Source: Mytilus trossulus (taxonomy: Eukaryota > Mollusca > Bivalvia > Mytilida > Mytilidae). From it: a stretch of DNA of 64,000 bases. The notes below the pieces were generated by a model. That model was given only the letters and a program-made list of their open reading frames with translations, had not been told where the DNA came from and did no database searches. This document shows, one piece after another, positions 21,366-31,924 of this stretch (the first letter of the stretch is position 1; each line of letters begins with the position of its first letter). The translations under genes and the position numbers were made by a program. The stretch lies in contig NC_086381.1 in NCBI RefSeq assembly GCF_036588685.1, positions 65,417,436 through 65,481,435 on the forward strand. The letters are read 5' to 3'.

Positions 21366-24300
21366 TTATATTGACAACGATGCATATGCGTGATCAAAAC
21401 AAACAGACATTATAGTAAAAATGTCAATAAATAGGGGTACAGCAATCAATATTGTATCATCTTAATCACTATAAAAACAAACAAATGTAACAAGGAAGCA
21501 CACAAAGACATACATCAAATTTAAGAACCTCATTTTGCCTTTTTATTACACGATTTTTATTGATATATGTAAAATCAACCTATAAAGGATTGAAAGATTC
21601 TAAGTGCTGGGACCGAATCCTTACCCTAACAGACACTTGGTTAGATTATCTTTAATGCCAACTGGAATCGCGTGTTTTACGGAAAACAGGTAGATAAAAC
21701 ATAATTGTGTCATTAAAAGTAGGTAAGTGTCATTAAAAGTACATTAGTACTGAGTCACGTCAAATGAATATCGCAAAGAATAGACTTAACAATAAAAGTA
21801 ATATTATTTAAGACACTATAACACGTCATTAACAACATCAGTCCGCAGATTCTATACTTTACGACCATCTTGAATTATTTGTGAAGTTGATACGGAATCA
21901 AGGTATTGGTACCTTCCGATGAACTTTTGTAGACAAAATACAAGACGCTCTTTGACATACGCCTGGTTCATCAACTTTCTGCTCAGACACTGGTGACGAT
22001 TGACAAGGTCTGAGAAGAAGATTTATCTGCTTTCCTTAAGAAAAACTTCGATGTTATTCTTTAAATGATATCAGAATTGTTATTATGTTCATTCCTAATA
22101 GTTACATGTATGATATAGACAGGTGGACCAGTTTATATATTAGAGATCAGTCAATATTTAATCAAATACTATGGTATACAATTTGTTTAGGGTGTAACTA
22201 TGTCTGTTTCTTCTGTTTACCTTTCAGAGTTTTAACTTTTGAATAAAGTTGTCTTTCGGGGTTTGATTTTGAAACATTTTTAAGAAGCTAAAAGGAATCT
22301 GTGGACGCTAAAAATGAAAATGCGTTCATCGTTGGGTAAAACTCATGTTATGTAATTTCTTCTTGTGAAAATCAATGCAAACCAACGCTAAAGAAAGAAT
22401 ATGATTTTAAGTGAGCCATTCAAATTTATTTTATAATTATATGAAATCGCTTATAGTTAGCCATGACTGATACACCCTTAATATTTCGTAAAATAAATAA
22501 CTTAAGACGTCATTCTTAACAACAAATACTAAAATAAGATGAACGGATATACACATAAAGGTGTCTAAATTATAATTCATAGATTTTTTTGGAACATTGA
22601 CAAAATGTAGTTTATGTCATGCTTTTTAAAAATACGCCCTACAGTGTTCAAAATTGACAGATTTTGTATAGATTATGCATGGAAAATCCAATTTTCTGCA
22701 ATAAACCTTAAACTACACCATATAGTTTTGAGACAATTTATAAGAAGATATCTTTCATAGTATGCTTTCGGTTAAGAAAAAGAAAAATGAGGTCACTGGA
22801 TCCGTTTTCTTGCTACATAATTAAATAGGTGAATTCCTATCACATTCTTTTGTAAAAGTACCTTTATCTGAATTATACGCACTTTCATTTGAGTTGTAAT
22901 GATGCAAAGTTGGAAAAAATTTAATCAAACAAAAGTTTTCTGTTTTTTGTAAAATACAACCATAAATATAAAATTCTATTAAAGATCTAGACCTTTTTTT
23001 TTGTATTTCCAAATCCAAGATGGAAGAAGACACCCTATCTACGTTAAATTTACTAATACTATATATTTTATTCATACAGGCAATGCTAAACACCTTTATT
23101 TTAAGAACAGACAGCTTTTTAACAAAGCTAATAGTTGTTCAAACTATTACATTGCCACGTCATCGATCATAAATGAATATACTTCCTGGTTCATTTGAAG
23201 ACTTCTGGTTGTATGTTATTATTTTTTTGGCTTTCAGTGAAACATCTTTGTTGTATCACATTATTTTTCCTTCGTTAATCAGATGTAAGTGTTTAATTTG
23301 TGTATTTAATATTATTTTTACATGATCATGATGATTTAATTGTTTATTGTTTGATCAATAAAGATATACATTTAATTGACAAACATTGGAATGAAAATGT
23401 ATATCTAGATTAAATATAAAGTATCAGCCTCTTTGTTAAAAGATGTGCGCAATTGTATAGATAGTACATTCACATATAGACAATAAAGAAATGACGCACA
23501 AGATATCAGGGGACAGGGGAATAAAAGAAAAAATAATGACTTTGAACAGACAGACGTATAAGTCGACTTAGCACACCATACAAAAAAGTCTGGAAAACAC
23601 AAACCCTACATCGATATGGCCGTAGTGATCTCGGTTGCTGAATGAAATTATTTGCAAATATCCAGTGGAATGAAGTGTGTTTTGAGTCAGTTGTTATGTG
23701 TTTACAAGGGTACGATAGTTAACATGGTTCAAGATCAAATCAAATGTTTGTTTGGCTGCTGTTATTCTGGGTTTATTAAGCGGCCCGGGACTGGTATATT
23801 ATAATTTATGATCTCGAACAGTCGCCTTTGTGAAAACCACATAATGTCTTTGTATGTTGTGGAAAAAAAACAATGTTATTATGTAAAACTAAAAAGCTAT
23901 GCAATTGCGAAAGACACAAAAAAAATATTCAAAAGTCGACAAAATTTAGAAAAAAATGTTAAAACTATTAAAAGGTGAAAAGACAAAAGGCTACATTCCT
24001 TCAAAACATTCTCTTCCGTCGTCAAAAAAATCTTCCTTCTTACCACATCTCAAGTGTCAATGACGACCAGGTAATTAACGAAATCAGAGGGACATGGGAT
24101 AAGAGTTTCGATAGCACACAAAAAGCTGGGATATTCATTGTAATGGAAACCCCGAGACTATCCTTCAAAGCTTGCTTGTTTCTAGAATGTAATAACTAGT
24201 TTAATTGTTCGAAATGTATTTCTGCCATCAAGGAAAGGTCTTTTTCTAATTAAAACGAATGAATCAATCATGTTTATGTTAGGGTTATCGATGAATCAAC

Positions 24301-24699
24301 AATGGAAGAGTTTACATATATAGATATTTCTTCATTGTAATTGCCGTTCACAAATTTATAAATCTTTTGAAAAGCAGAGGATATTTTAACCCGTAGTAAT
24401 ATAACTAGAAACGCCTTTATCAAAAAAAGCTAAGAGGTCGTTGATAGAATATACACTACTACTATGTGTTGCAGCTCTGCATTTTTGTACCTTATTATTA
24501 CAATGACAGTGAAAATTTTCTTTTTGATTTTAGTTGGAATGATTTAATTCCAAGCCGTTCAAATGTGTGACAAACCAGAATCTAGAAGAAACAACAGGTA
24601 CTTACATACTGTTATATATATAGATTTAATGTAGAAAATAGCAAAAACAGTATGTTTAAAAGTCAAGCTAGCTATTAATAAGTTTTAATCCATCAATTT

Positions 24700-24840
24700 C
24701 TACGTTAGGAAATGTTTGTACCAAGTCAAGAATATGACAGTTGTTTTCCATTCGTATGATGTGTTTGAGCTTTTGATTTTGCATTTTGATAACTAGGAAC
24801 TTTTCGTTTTGAATTTTCATTGGAGTTTTTAAAAAACAAT
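24700..24840 (+). repeat. Dispersed repeat, family R2
   Basis: Reads ACCAAGTCAAGAATATGACA, then TTTGAGCTTTTGATTTTGCA, then TTTCGTTTTGAATTTTCATT. It lies about 350 bases upstream of B-box gene 2. Confidence 0.6.
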
Positions 24841-25198
24841 ATTTTACTTTTTAAATGTGCGCAACCATAATCCAAAAATCAATTTACCATGTTTGCTAAG
24901 ATTTACAAAACAAACCAATTTTAGATGGATACTTACTACTAACGATCGATATTAGCACAAAGGGTAATAATAATTTACAAAAGACATTAACATAACAAAT
25001 AGTCTCTGTTCCGAACAAAATTAGGGCAATATTTCTGAATATTAATTGAGTAATTTTATTGATATAAAATCGTTTTATAGTATTTGTCATCGTATAATAG
25101 GCATTGATTTTGCATTTGTTTTTCATGTATTTTTATGCTTGATTCAATTTTGAAAAGTAAAAACAATAACCTTTTTTTTACAGTTTCTTCCAACAATA

Positions 25199-26908
25199 AT
25201 GGCAACAAATACATCAGTTTGTTCTATATGTGATCTGCGGCATCTTACATCATCGTCCAAATATTGGTGTCCGGAATGTGAGGAGGCACTGTGTTCTGAA
25301 TGTTTAGAACATCACAGTTTATCAAGGGCAACACGAGGTCATACAACCATCCCTATAGCACAATATCACTCCTTACCGACCTTTGTAACCGATATACAAC
25401 AGTTCTGCATATATCACAATGAAAAATACCAACAATATTGTATGAAACACGAGTCTCCAATCTGTTACAAGTGCATAAAGGAGCATGGAAAATGTTCTGA
25501 GGTTATTCCACTAGAAGACATTATCAGCGAAGTCAAAAGTTCCGAGCTTTTTCGAGATCTTGAACAAAGATTGAAAGATGGGCTTGGTAACATCAAACGA
25601 ATTCGGAAAGATAGAGAGGATAATTTTAAAACTTTTCAAACTCAGAAGAAGAAAATTACTAATGAAATCGATTACATAAGAATGCAGATTATCCAGTATC
25701 TTGACAAATTGAAAAAAGATTTCATAAAAGAACTTGAACAAACACAGCATACGTTTCACGTTCACAATGAATCAATCATTTCTTCATTAAAAGATCAAGA
25801 AAAGGATATGGATAAATACAGCACAGAAATTGGGATCATGAAAAAACACGCTTCCGATTTACAAACATTTCTTGGCATGACGACTATTAAATCAAAGATC
25901 ATCGAAAACGAAAAGTGTCTTCAGTCAATGATTGGAAATAAAAGTCTTGAACAAGTGAGCATACATATGTCAATAGATGAAAAGATACTGGACATTCTCA
26001 CAGCGGTCAAAAAATTTGGTTCGATCATTGTTCAGGAATCTCCATCACCTTCAACAATTATTCTTAGCAAGAAGACAAAGCAAGCTCAGATAGCATTATC
26101 TAAAATAATGCCATCAATAAACACCATTTCAGTTTACTTCAAACAGAAGTTAGACACAACATCTAGTTCGCTTATGGGATGCTTGATCACCAGAACAGGT
26201 GGATACCTTTTCACAGATTACAGTGACCCCAATGATAGGCTAATCGCATTGGATATTGAAGGGAAAACTGATTACATCATTCAACTACCCGTTCAATATT
26301 GCACTTTTGATGTAGAACTTTTGGATGATGACACAGTAGCTGTAACAACAGGCAAGAAAATGAAAAATAGACAACGCACAGGTATCATTATTGTTGACCT
26401 GCAAACAAGAAAGGTCATAGAGTTCATTCCCTTACCAATATGTCCCTATGGCATAACATATGACGGAAAATCGTTGATCTGCTGTGTACAACACCAAGAT
26501 TTGCGTTTAATATCATGTACAAACTACAGAATCACTACAATACCAAACACTGCACTACCTACGAATTCATATGTCTCAACCCATGCTGACAAGATTTACT
26601 TTACAAATCCAGAAAAACACAAAGTATCTTGCTGCTTGTACAATGGAACACTGGTGTGGGAGTTTAAGGAGGAAACTATTTTAAAGGAACCACGAGGTAT
26701 AACTACAGACGATAACGGAAATATTTTTGTCGTTTGTCGTGAATCGTGTAATGTCCTCATCCTATCTCCTGATGGTAAACAATACAAACAAATTCTGAAC
26801 AAAGACAATGGTCTTAATGCACCATCAACAGTTTTCTTTCACAAGATTCGGAAACAGCTTTTAGTGACAAATAGTTCGAAAATTGCTCATCTTTATGACA
26901 TTTCTTAA
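25199..26908 (+). CDS. B-box/coiled-coil/beta-propeller protein 2 (TRIM-like, no RING), 569 aa
   Basis: Same architecture as the gene at 18567. B-box 1 has C8, C11, C24, C27, C32, C35, H39 and H48. B-box 2 has C70, H73, C81, H84, C89, C92, H96 and C99. A Lys/Glu-rich coiled coil spans about 110-240. The propeller-like C-terminus has FTDYSDPNDRLIALD, GIIIVDLQTRKV, YGITYDGKSLICC and GITTDDNGNIFVVC. The start is set by the intron acceptor TTTACAG 14 bases upstream and by alignment with the paralogue. The coding region is a single exon. The role is not known; the fold suggests a protein-binding scaffold in the cytosol. It shares orientation with copy 1 and lies 4.9 kb away, as expected for tandem duplication. 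A third copy in opposite orientation (35646-37322) is broken. Confidence 0.9.
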   Translation: MATNTSVCSICDLRHLTSSSKYWCPECEEALCSECLEHHSLSRATRGHTTIPIAQYHSLPTFVTDIQQFCIYHNEKYQQYCMKHESPICYKCIKEHGKCSEVIPLEDIISEVKSSELFRDLEQRLKDGLGNIKRIRKDREDNFKTFQTQKKKITNEIDYIRMQIIQYLDKLKKDFIKELEQTQHTFHVHNESIISSLKDQEKDMDKYSTEIGIMKKHASDLQTFLGMTTIKSKIIENEKCLQSMIGNKSLEQVSIHMSIDEKILDILTAVKKFGSIIVQESPSPSTIILSKKTKQAQIALSKIMPSINTISVYFKQKLDTTSSSLMGCLITRTGGYLFTDYSDPNDRLIALDIEGKTDYIIQLPVQYCTFDVELLDDDTVAVTTGKKMKNRQRTGIIIVDLQTRKVIEFIPLPICPYGITYDGKSLICCVQHQDLRLISCTNYRITTIPNTALPTNSYVSTHADKIYFTNPEKHKVSCCLYNGTLVWEFKEETILKEPRGITTDDNGNIFVVCRESCNVLILSPDGKQYKQILNKDNGLNAPSTVFFHKIRKQLLVTNSSKIAHLYDIS

Positions 26909-27877
26909 TTTAAAGAGAATCCTTTACTTATCTTTTACAATAGATCGATTAATAGTTGATTGATTATTTTTACTAAACAACTACCCATGCTGTAACTTCC
27001 GATACATTGAAGTAATGGTATGCTTTGACGTCATGAGTTCTAGTTGCAGTACAAAGTAGCTACTTCTCTTAATCATTTTAAAGATTTGTAGAACAGACAT
27101 TTGAAACGTGAACACATGCAACCATAAAAAATATTCATTTTACACTATCAACATTCAATATTTCAGATTATAACATTTTCAAGTAGCATAAACAATTATT
27201 TAGTCGACACTGATAAACGAGTAAGGAAGTAAATTCGTCATTTATCTACTAGATAAACAGGTCGTATGTATGCTAATTACCAAACGTGACCAGGTCCCGA
27301 ATATGAATGTTATACCGAGTGTGAATTTGCATTGCTATACGATGTGTTTCGGTATTTTGCACATCCAACATTCATGTATTTATTATTGATGTTTCTGTGA
27401 TGTTTGGTTAGATAATGCGTTTTGTCTTATCGTTAGTAGTCCAAATGATTATAAAGAGGTAAGGCCAATTTCCCCATATTTTTGTTCACAGAAGGGCCAA
27501 TTTCAAAAAGTGCTGAAAGAATAAAATTTCCTTTAAAAACAAAAAATAAATTTGCTTTTTGATCAATATCTCGATTATTATATATCATGATATGTGTGAA
27601 AGATAGTTAATTCAACCCTCAAAAAGGATAAAAGTCAAATATGCGAAATTTATGGGTGTTTTCAGTTTGGAAAAGCAGGGAATCCCCAAGAAGGACATTT
27701 CATACCAAAAAAAAATTATGTTTTTTGTTATTGTTGTAATTTATACAAATTTTACCCTAAAAAATGAACTTGGTTTAGTGTGTCCTTTATATCTAAAACA
27801 ACAACTTTTTAATGAAAAAGTGGAACATCGCTAAATTGTACCTATATAGTTGATTAATACCTGGAATAATTACATGC

Positions 27878-27957
27878 ACCAGCGTGGCTCAATCGGTAGA
27901 GCCTAGCACTTGAAAGGAAACATTATTATCAAGAAAGGGTTCGAATCTCACATGGAG
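27878..27957 (+). repeat. tRNA-like sequence (tRNA pseudogene or head of a tRNA-derived SINE)
   Basis: An A-box-like TGGCTCAATCGG (27885-27896) lies 53 bases before a B-box-like GGTTCGAATCT (27938-27948), the spacing of a tRNA gene. GGCTC and GAGCC can pair as a D stem, and CTTGA with TCAAG as an anticodon stem, but the loop between them would be 15 nt instead of 7 and the acceptor ends do not pair. A working tRNA is therefore unlikely. Confidence 0.5.
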
Positions 27958-29039
27958 TTTATTATTTTTTTGTGTCGAAATATTGGATATTAATGTTTTT
28001 ATCATATTATTTTGGATTTGCTTAATTTATAGAGTCATTCTGGATCATTTTGACTATATATCATTTTATTAAAGAAAAAAATAATGTATCGCTTAATGTG
28101 TGCATTCCTATGACTGAACATACTCTTGACTAACTTTCTATTCATGTGTTCACATTTATTACATATTTGCAAGGAACAACAGCGGGCAAACTGAAGTTGA
28201 TGCCCGTACATAACTAATAACACGAGAATTGATTATATAGCAATGAAACTCAAATGTTGCATGTGTAATATACACAAAACTTAAAATAAACCCATTGTAT
28301 ACAAGTTTCAAAACAACACAAACAATTTTTGGAAACCCTTTTTTTAACATGGCATTATATGTAACAAATGCATTCAACTGCAATTTTGTCACCAATCCAC
28401 CAACTGTGTAAATACTAGTACTGACATTTGTACCACTGTCCCTGTACCGGTACCTAAGTCATCAGAAAAAAAACAACACCACAGAACAAATCAATTACAC
28501 TACAAATCGTAATTATATGTAAAACATCAAGAAGCTGTTGTTTTTGTAAAAATGCCAGGAAAGGCCATATTACATGTGGTGTGTGGTTGTAACACAAGGT
28601 GTTTTATGACCATCTGATGTCAGATTTTGTCGTCCGGTTAAAATATATATGAACTTATCTTATCTTATAAACGATAAATCCTTAAAGACCAGGACAAATA
28701 CAGATATACACATATTCAGAATGAGAAAAACAGCATCTCATTTGAATTTGATCGATATTATTTGGCTTCCTTACCAGTTACGTGTTATGTGACCTTATGT
28801 ACATACAGGGTGTTAACAATTAGATAAAATCAATAAAAAAAAAAATACCTGTCTTATCGAATAAAAAGAATTCAAAGGAAATTGACCATACCTCTTTGCC
28901 TTTCAATACCATCATTGTAATGACAATTATTAGGACTGGCTGGTATTTTGAAAATAGATTTATAAAGTTCGAGATTACATGTTCATTACGCATGTATGTC
29001 ACTGTTTCTGATGCCCATGTCCTGTGGTGTCTGTGGTAG

Positions 29040-29270
29040 ATGGAAGAAGTCTGTTGTTGTTCTGCTGCTTGCATGTTGTGTCTACTATCATATTGTTTTG
29101 ATGTGCCTTTCTCTGTGATTATTGTTCTTGTGTTTGTTTGTTATGCATCTTTGTTACGTACTGTTGTCATTCTAACAATATTTTTTTACATTGTCGTTCA
29201 TTTTGTTATGTTGTGTCACATACTATAAATATGTAGTTTTATGGCAATAAAGATTTGAATTGAATTGAAA
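29040..29270 (+). repeat. Possible 3' tail of a non-LTR retrotransposon
   Basis: A T/G-rich stretch ends in GGCAATAAAGATTTGAATTG followed by another AATTGA, the kind of short A/T tail seen at the end of Jockey/CR1-like elements. No reverse transcriptase remains, so this is a weak call. Confidence 0.35.
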
Positions 29271-29329
29271 AATGTAAGCGAGAAGTACGGCTAGCAAAAA
29301 ATACCAGGTTCAATCCATCATTTTGTTCT

Positions 29330-29560
29330 TTGAGTGTCATGTGTCAAGTGAGGAATATAACAGTTGTTATCAAATGGTTCGTTTCTATGTATGTTAGCGT
29401 TTGTTTTTGTTGTACTTCAGTTTTCCTATTGTTTCTTTGGTTTTTTCTTATAGTTGATGTGTCTCCCTCTGTCTTAGTTTGTAACCCAATTATGGTTTAT
29501 CTCAATCGATTTCTGGTTTTTTGAACACCGCATTCGTTATGGTGATCGTAAAACGTATTC
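29330..29560 (+). repeat. Dispersed repeat, family R6
   Basis: Carries AACAGTTGTTATCAAATGGT, GTTTGTTTTTGTTGTACTTC and GTCTCCCTCTGTCTTAGTTT in the same order as the copy at 17195. Confidence 0.55.
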
Positions 29561-29657
29561 GATTTTAGACGTTCGTTCGTTTAGTTGTTCGTTCGTAGAA
29601 ACAACCTAAGTGAATGAAGTTAATATAAACAAGAATAATGTCAAATAGTTCCATATA

Positions 29658-29895
29658 CACTGGGGTAAAGCTGATGACCGTAACTGCATTTACGGTCATC
29701 CCAAGATGTCGGATGAAAAATTAGGTCAGTATTGTTATTGTCTGTTAAGGTGTTTCTACATCATTTTCTTTACAAAGCATACTTTGATACGATGTAAATA
29801 TATAAAAGATTCACACGGAAGTCATAAATCTCTACCGAGGAACGTGTAGAAAACGGGAATTTGGATTTGAAAAATTCGCGAGGATGACCGTAAAT
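29658..29895 (+). repeat. Left terminal inverted repeat of the CACTA-like element
   Basis: About 235 bp matching the reverse complement of 34548-34787. Near its tip GATGACCGTAA and TTACGGTCATC, separated by six bases (29673-29700), form a perfect 11-bp stem. Confidence 0.8.
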
Positions 29896-30030
29896 CGTAA
29901 TCGAGATGACCGTAACAGGATTAGCGATTCATAACAAGGCTGACCGTAATTGGTTAAAAGATGACCGTAAATTGTTAAGGATGACCGTAATTTATAAAGA
30001 ATGACTAAATTTAAAAGGATGACCGTCAAT
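29882..30030 (+). repeat. Left subterminal array of GATGACCGTAA units
   Basis: Six or more copies of (G)ATGACCGTAA or close variants, spaced about 20-30 bases apart and all in one orientation. Matching inverted copies lie at 34452-34565. In CACTA elements such motifs are transposase-binding sites; that role here is inferred. Confidence 0.7.
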
Positions 30031-30150
30031 TGAAAGAAATATCCATATTTGTATGCATTGTTTTTGTTGAGTTTGTTGCAATAGGGGCTCGGTAAGTTCT
30101 TTTTAACTATTTGGCTTGTAGTTGGATGCTACATATGACGAACCATGTTC

Positions 30151-31920
30151 TTTTTTTTTTTTTTTTAAGACTTGAAATACATTTATTGAAAATCACCTGA
30201 TTACATTTTCCTTGTATAACTCAGGGAAGAATACACAAGGGGCCCTGTGTTTACAATGATCCAACGTCCAGGGATAAACGGTGGACTCTATCATAAAAAA
30301 AAAAAATCTATTTAATATTTTTTTCCATACATAAGTTATACATTCATATTAATTACACAGATTGAGTTTGCGTATAAAATGTTCACAATATTCTACAGTA
30401 AATAAAATACATTAATAAAAGGAAAAGAAAGTAAGTACAAATTATTTCGTCACTTACTAATGTATAAGATTTATTATAAGTTTTATTTCAGCTGCAAAAT
30501 TTTCTTTTTTGGATGATAATGATTTGTCCATAGATTCAATTAAACTTCCCAGTTCCCGTTTTGCATATGCTATCAATTGGCTGGAAGTAAAACTTTTAGA
30601 CTGATATTTGATTATATTCCTACATTTCCAAATAATCCATTTAACTGTATTCATAATCGTATTAGTTATGACATTGTACTTTTTTTTGTAATCGTACATT
30701 CCTAGCATGATAAGTTCTTCGCTCAATGGAATATATACTGTGTTATTTAGTACATTATATGTTTTAAGCGCATCAAAAATGTGTTCCCAAACAACCATTA
30801 TAATGTTACAGTTGTAAAAAAGGTGTGTGAGAGTTTCGTTTTCTGTTTTACAAAAATGGCATTTGCCATTATTTGATTTGCCCATTCTAAATAGTTTTTG
30901 CTCCGTATAGATAATGTTACGAACAATTTTCCAGCTAATTTGATTTGCTTTCCTAGAGGACATACTTTTATTTAAATTTATCCAGATCTTTTTCCACGGT
31001 AATTCCGAATTATACTGAATATTCCATTTTATTTGACAGTTTGGAACTATATCTAAATTTAACGAATATTGGATTAATTTCAAAGATATCTCACTTGGGA
31101 TTACTACTTTATTCTGTTTATCGTAAAATTCAAATGTATTTTTAATATAATAACCATTTTTGGGGGGTTCTGGATCAACGTGGACGTTTTTTAGTCTGTC
31201 CTTGAACAATTTAGGAATAGCTAATTTCAGCCTTGCCCATTCCGAGATCCAGTTTCTCTTATCTTTAAGAGTATTGTATATAAAGTTGTCGCTTTTGATG
31301 TTTTTCGTTTCTTCATCCCAAATATCTTTTATTGTATGAATTCCACTTTTTCCGAAGTTAGGGAAAAAAATAGGTTTTTTATTGTATTGAATTTTTATGT
31401 TTCCAAAAAGTTGTTGGTTTAGGATATCGTTTTTATTTATTGGACTTTGTATACTTAAAAAAATTGACCACGTTTTAATTAACTCAAGATAGTATTTTGG
31501 AAAATTTTCCATTTGCAATCCTCGTAAGTCCGAACACTTTGCTAAAAAATTATTACAATTATATTTGATATCAAACTTCTGTAGCCACCATTTGGCTATT
31601 GTGTTCCAGTTATCGGTTTTTGATCTTAAAATCTTTTGCATACTTTTGATTTGTTTGGATTTAATGAACGAGTCTATATTGATCATACCAATCCCCCCTT
31701 CTTCTAACGGTAAGCAACACACGTCCCTTTTAATTAAATTTACTTTCCCCTCCCATATAAAATTCCACATGACATTGTTTATTTCTTTTTTATATTTTTC
31801 AGGTATACCTCGCATTTCGATTTCGAACCCTATTTTAGAAATGATCAATGATTTTAATATTAAGGCGAACCATGTACTTGAAAAACGTCTTATTTTTGTT
31901 TACCTTGAGGATAATGTTCT
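30151..31920 (-). mobile_element. 5'-truncated LINE (L1/Tx1-like), C-terminal part
   Basis: On the minus strand a long open frame runs from about 31900 to 30457 (463 codons from a TTG at 31848). It contains the region after the RT domain (VMWNFIWEGKVNLIKRDVCC, then LEEGGIGMINIDSF) and a zinc finger of the HxxxC/CxxC type (KCHFCKTENETLTHLFYNC). A short 3' UTR follows and ends in an A tail, seen as a 17-base T run at about 30151-30167 on plus. The RT core and endonuclease are missing. The frame is remarkably intact for a truncated copy, so the insertion may be fairly young. Confidence 0.75.
30457..31848 (-). pseudogene. C-terminal fragment of LINE ORF2 protein
   Basis: 463 codons without a stop. 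It lacks endonuclease and RT catalytic motifs, so it cannot act alone. The first in-frame codon here is TTG, and reading continues upstream as WFALILKSLIISKIG, showing that this is an internal fragment and not a real start. Confidence 0.75.
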
Positions 31921-31924
31921 CTTA

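Larger units (their letters stand above)
20283..25160. other. Intergenic region between the two B-box genes
   Basis: No gene recognised. It contains a minus-strand copy of dispersed repeat R2 near 21185-21365, a longer repeat-like A-rich stretch to about 21540, and a plus-strand R2 copy near 24700-24840. The short open frames near 22821, 23405 and 23975 have no recognisable motif. Confidence 0.6.
26909..29652. other. Intergenic region between B-box gene 2 and the CACTA-like element
   Basis: No gene seen. It holds a tRNA-like sequence at 27878-27957, a possible LINE 3' tail near 29040-29270 and an R6 dispersed repeat at 29330-29560. Open frames near 27652, 28035, 28159 and 28820 show no motif. 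Confidence 0.6.
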
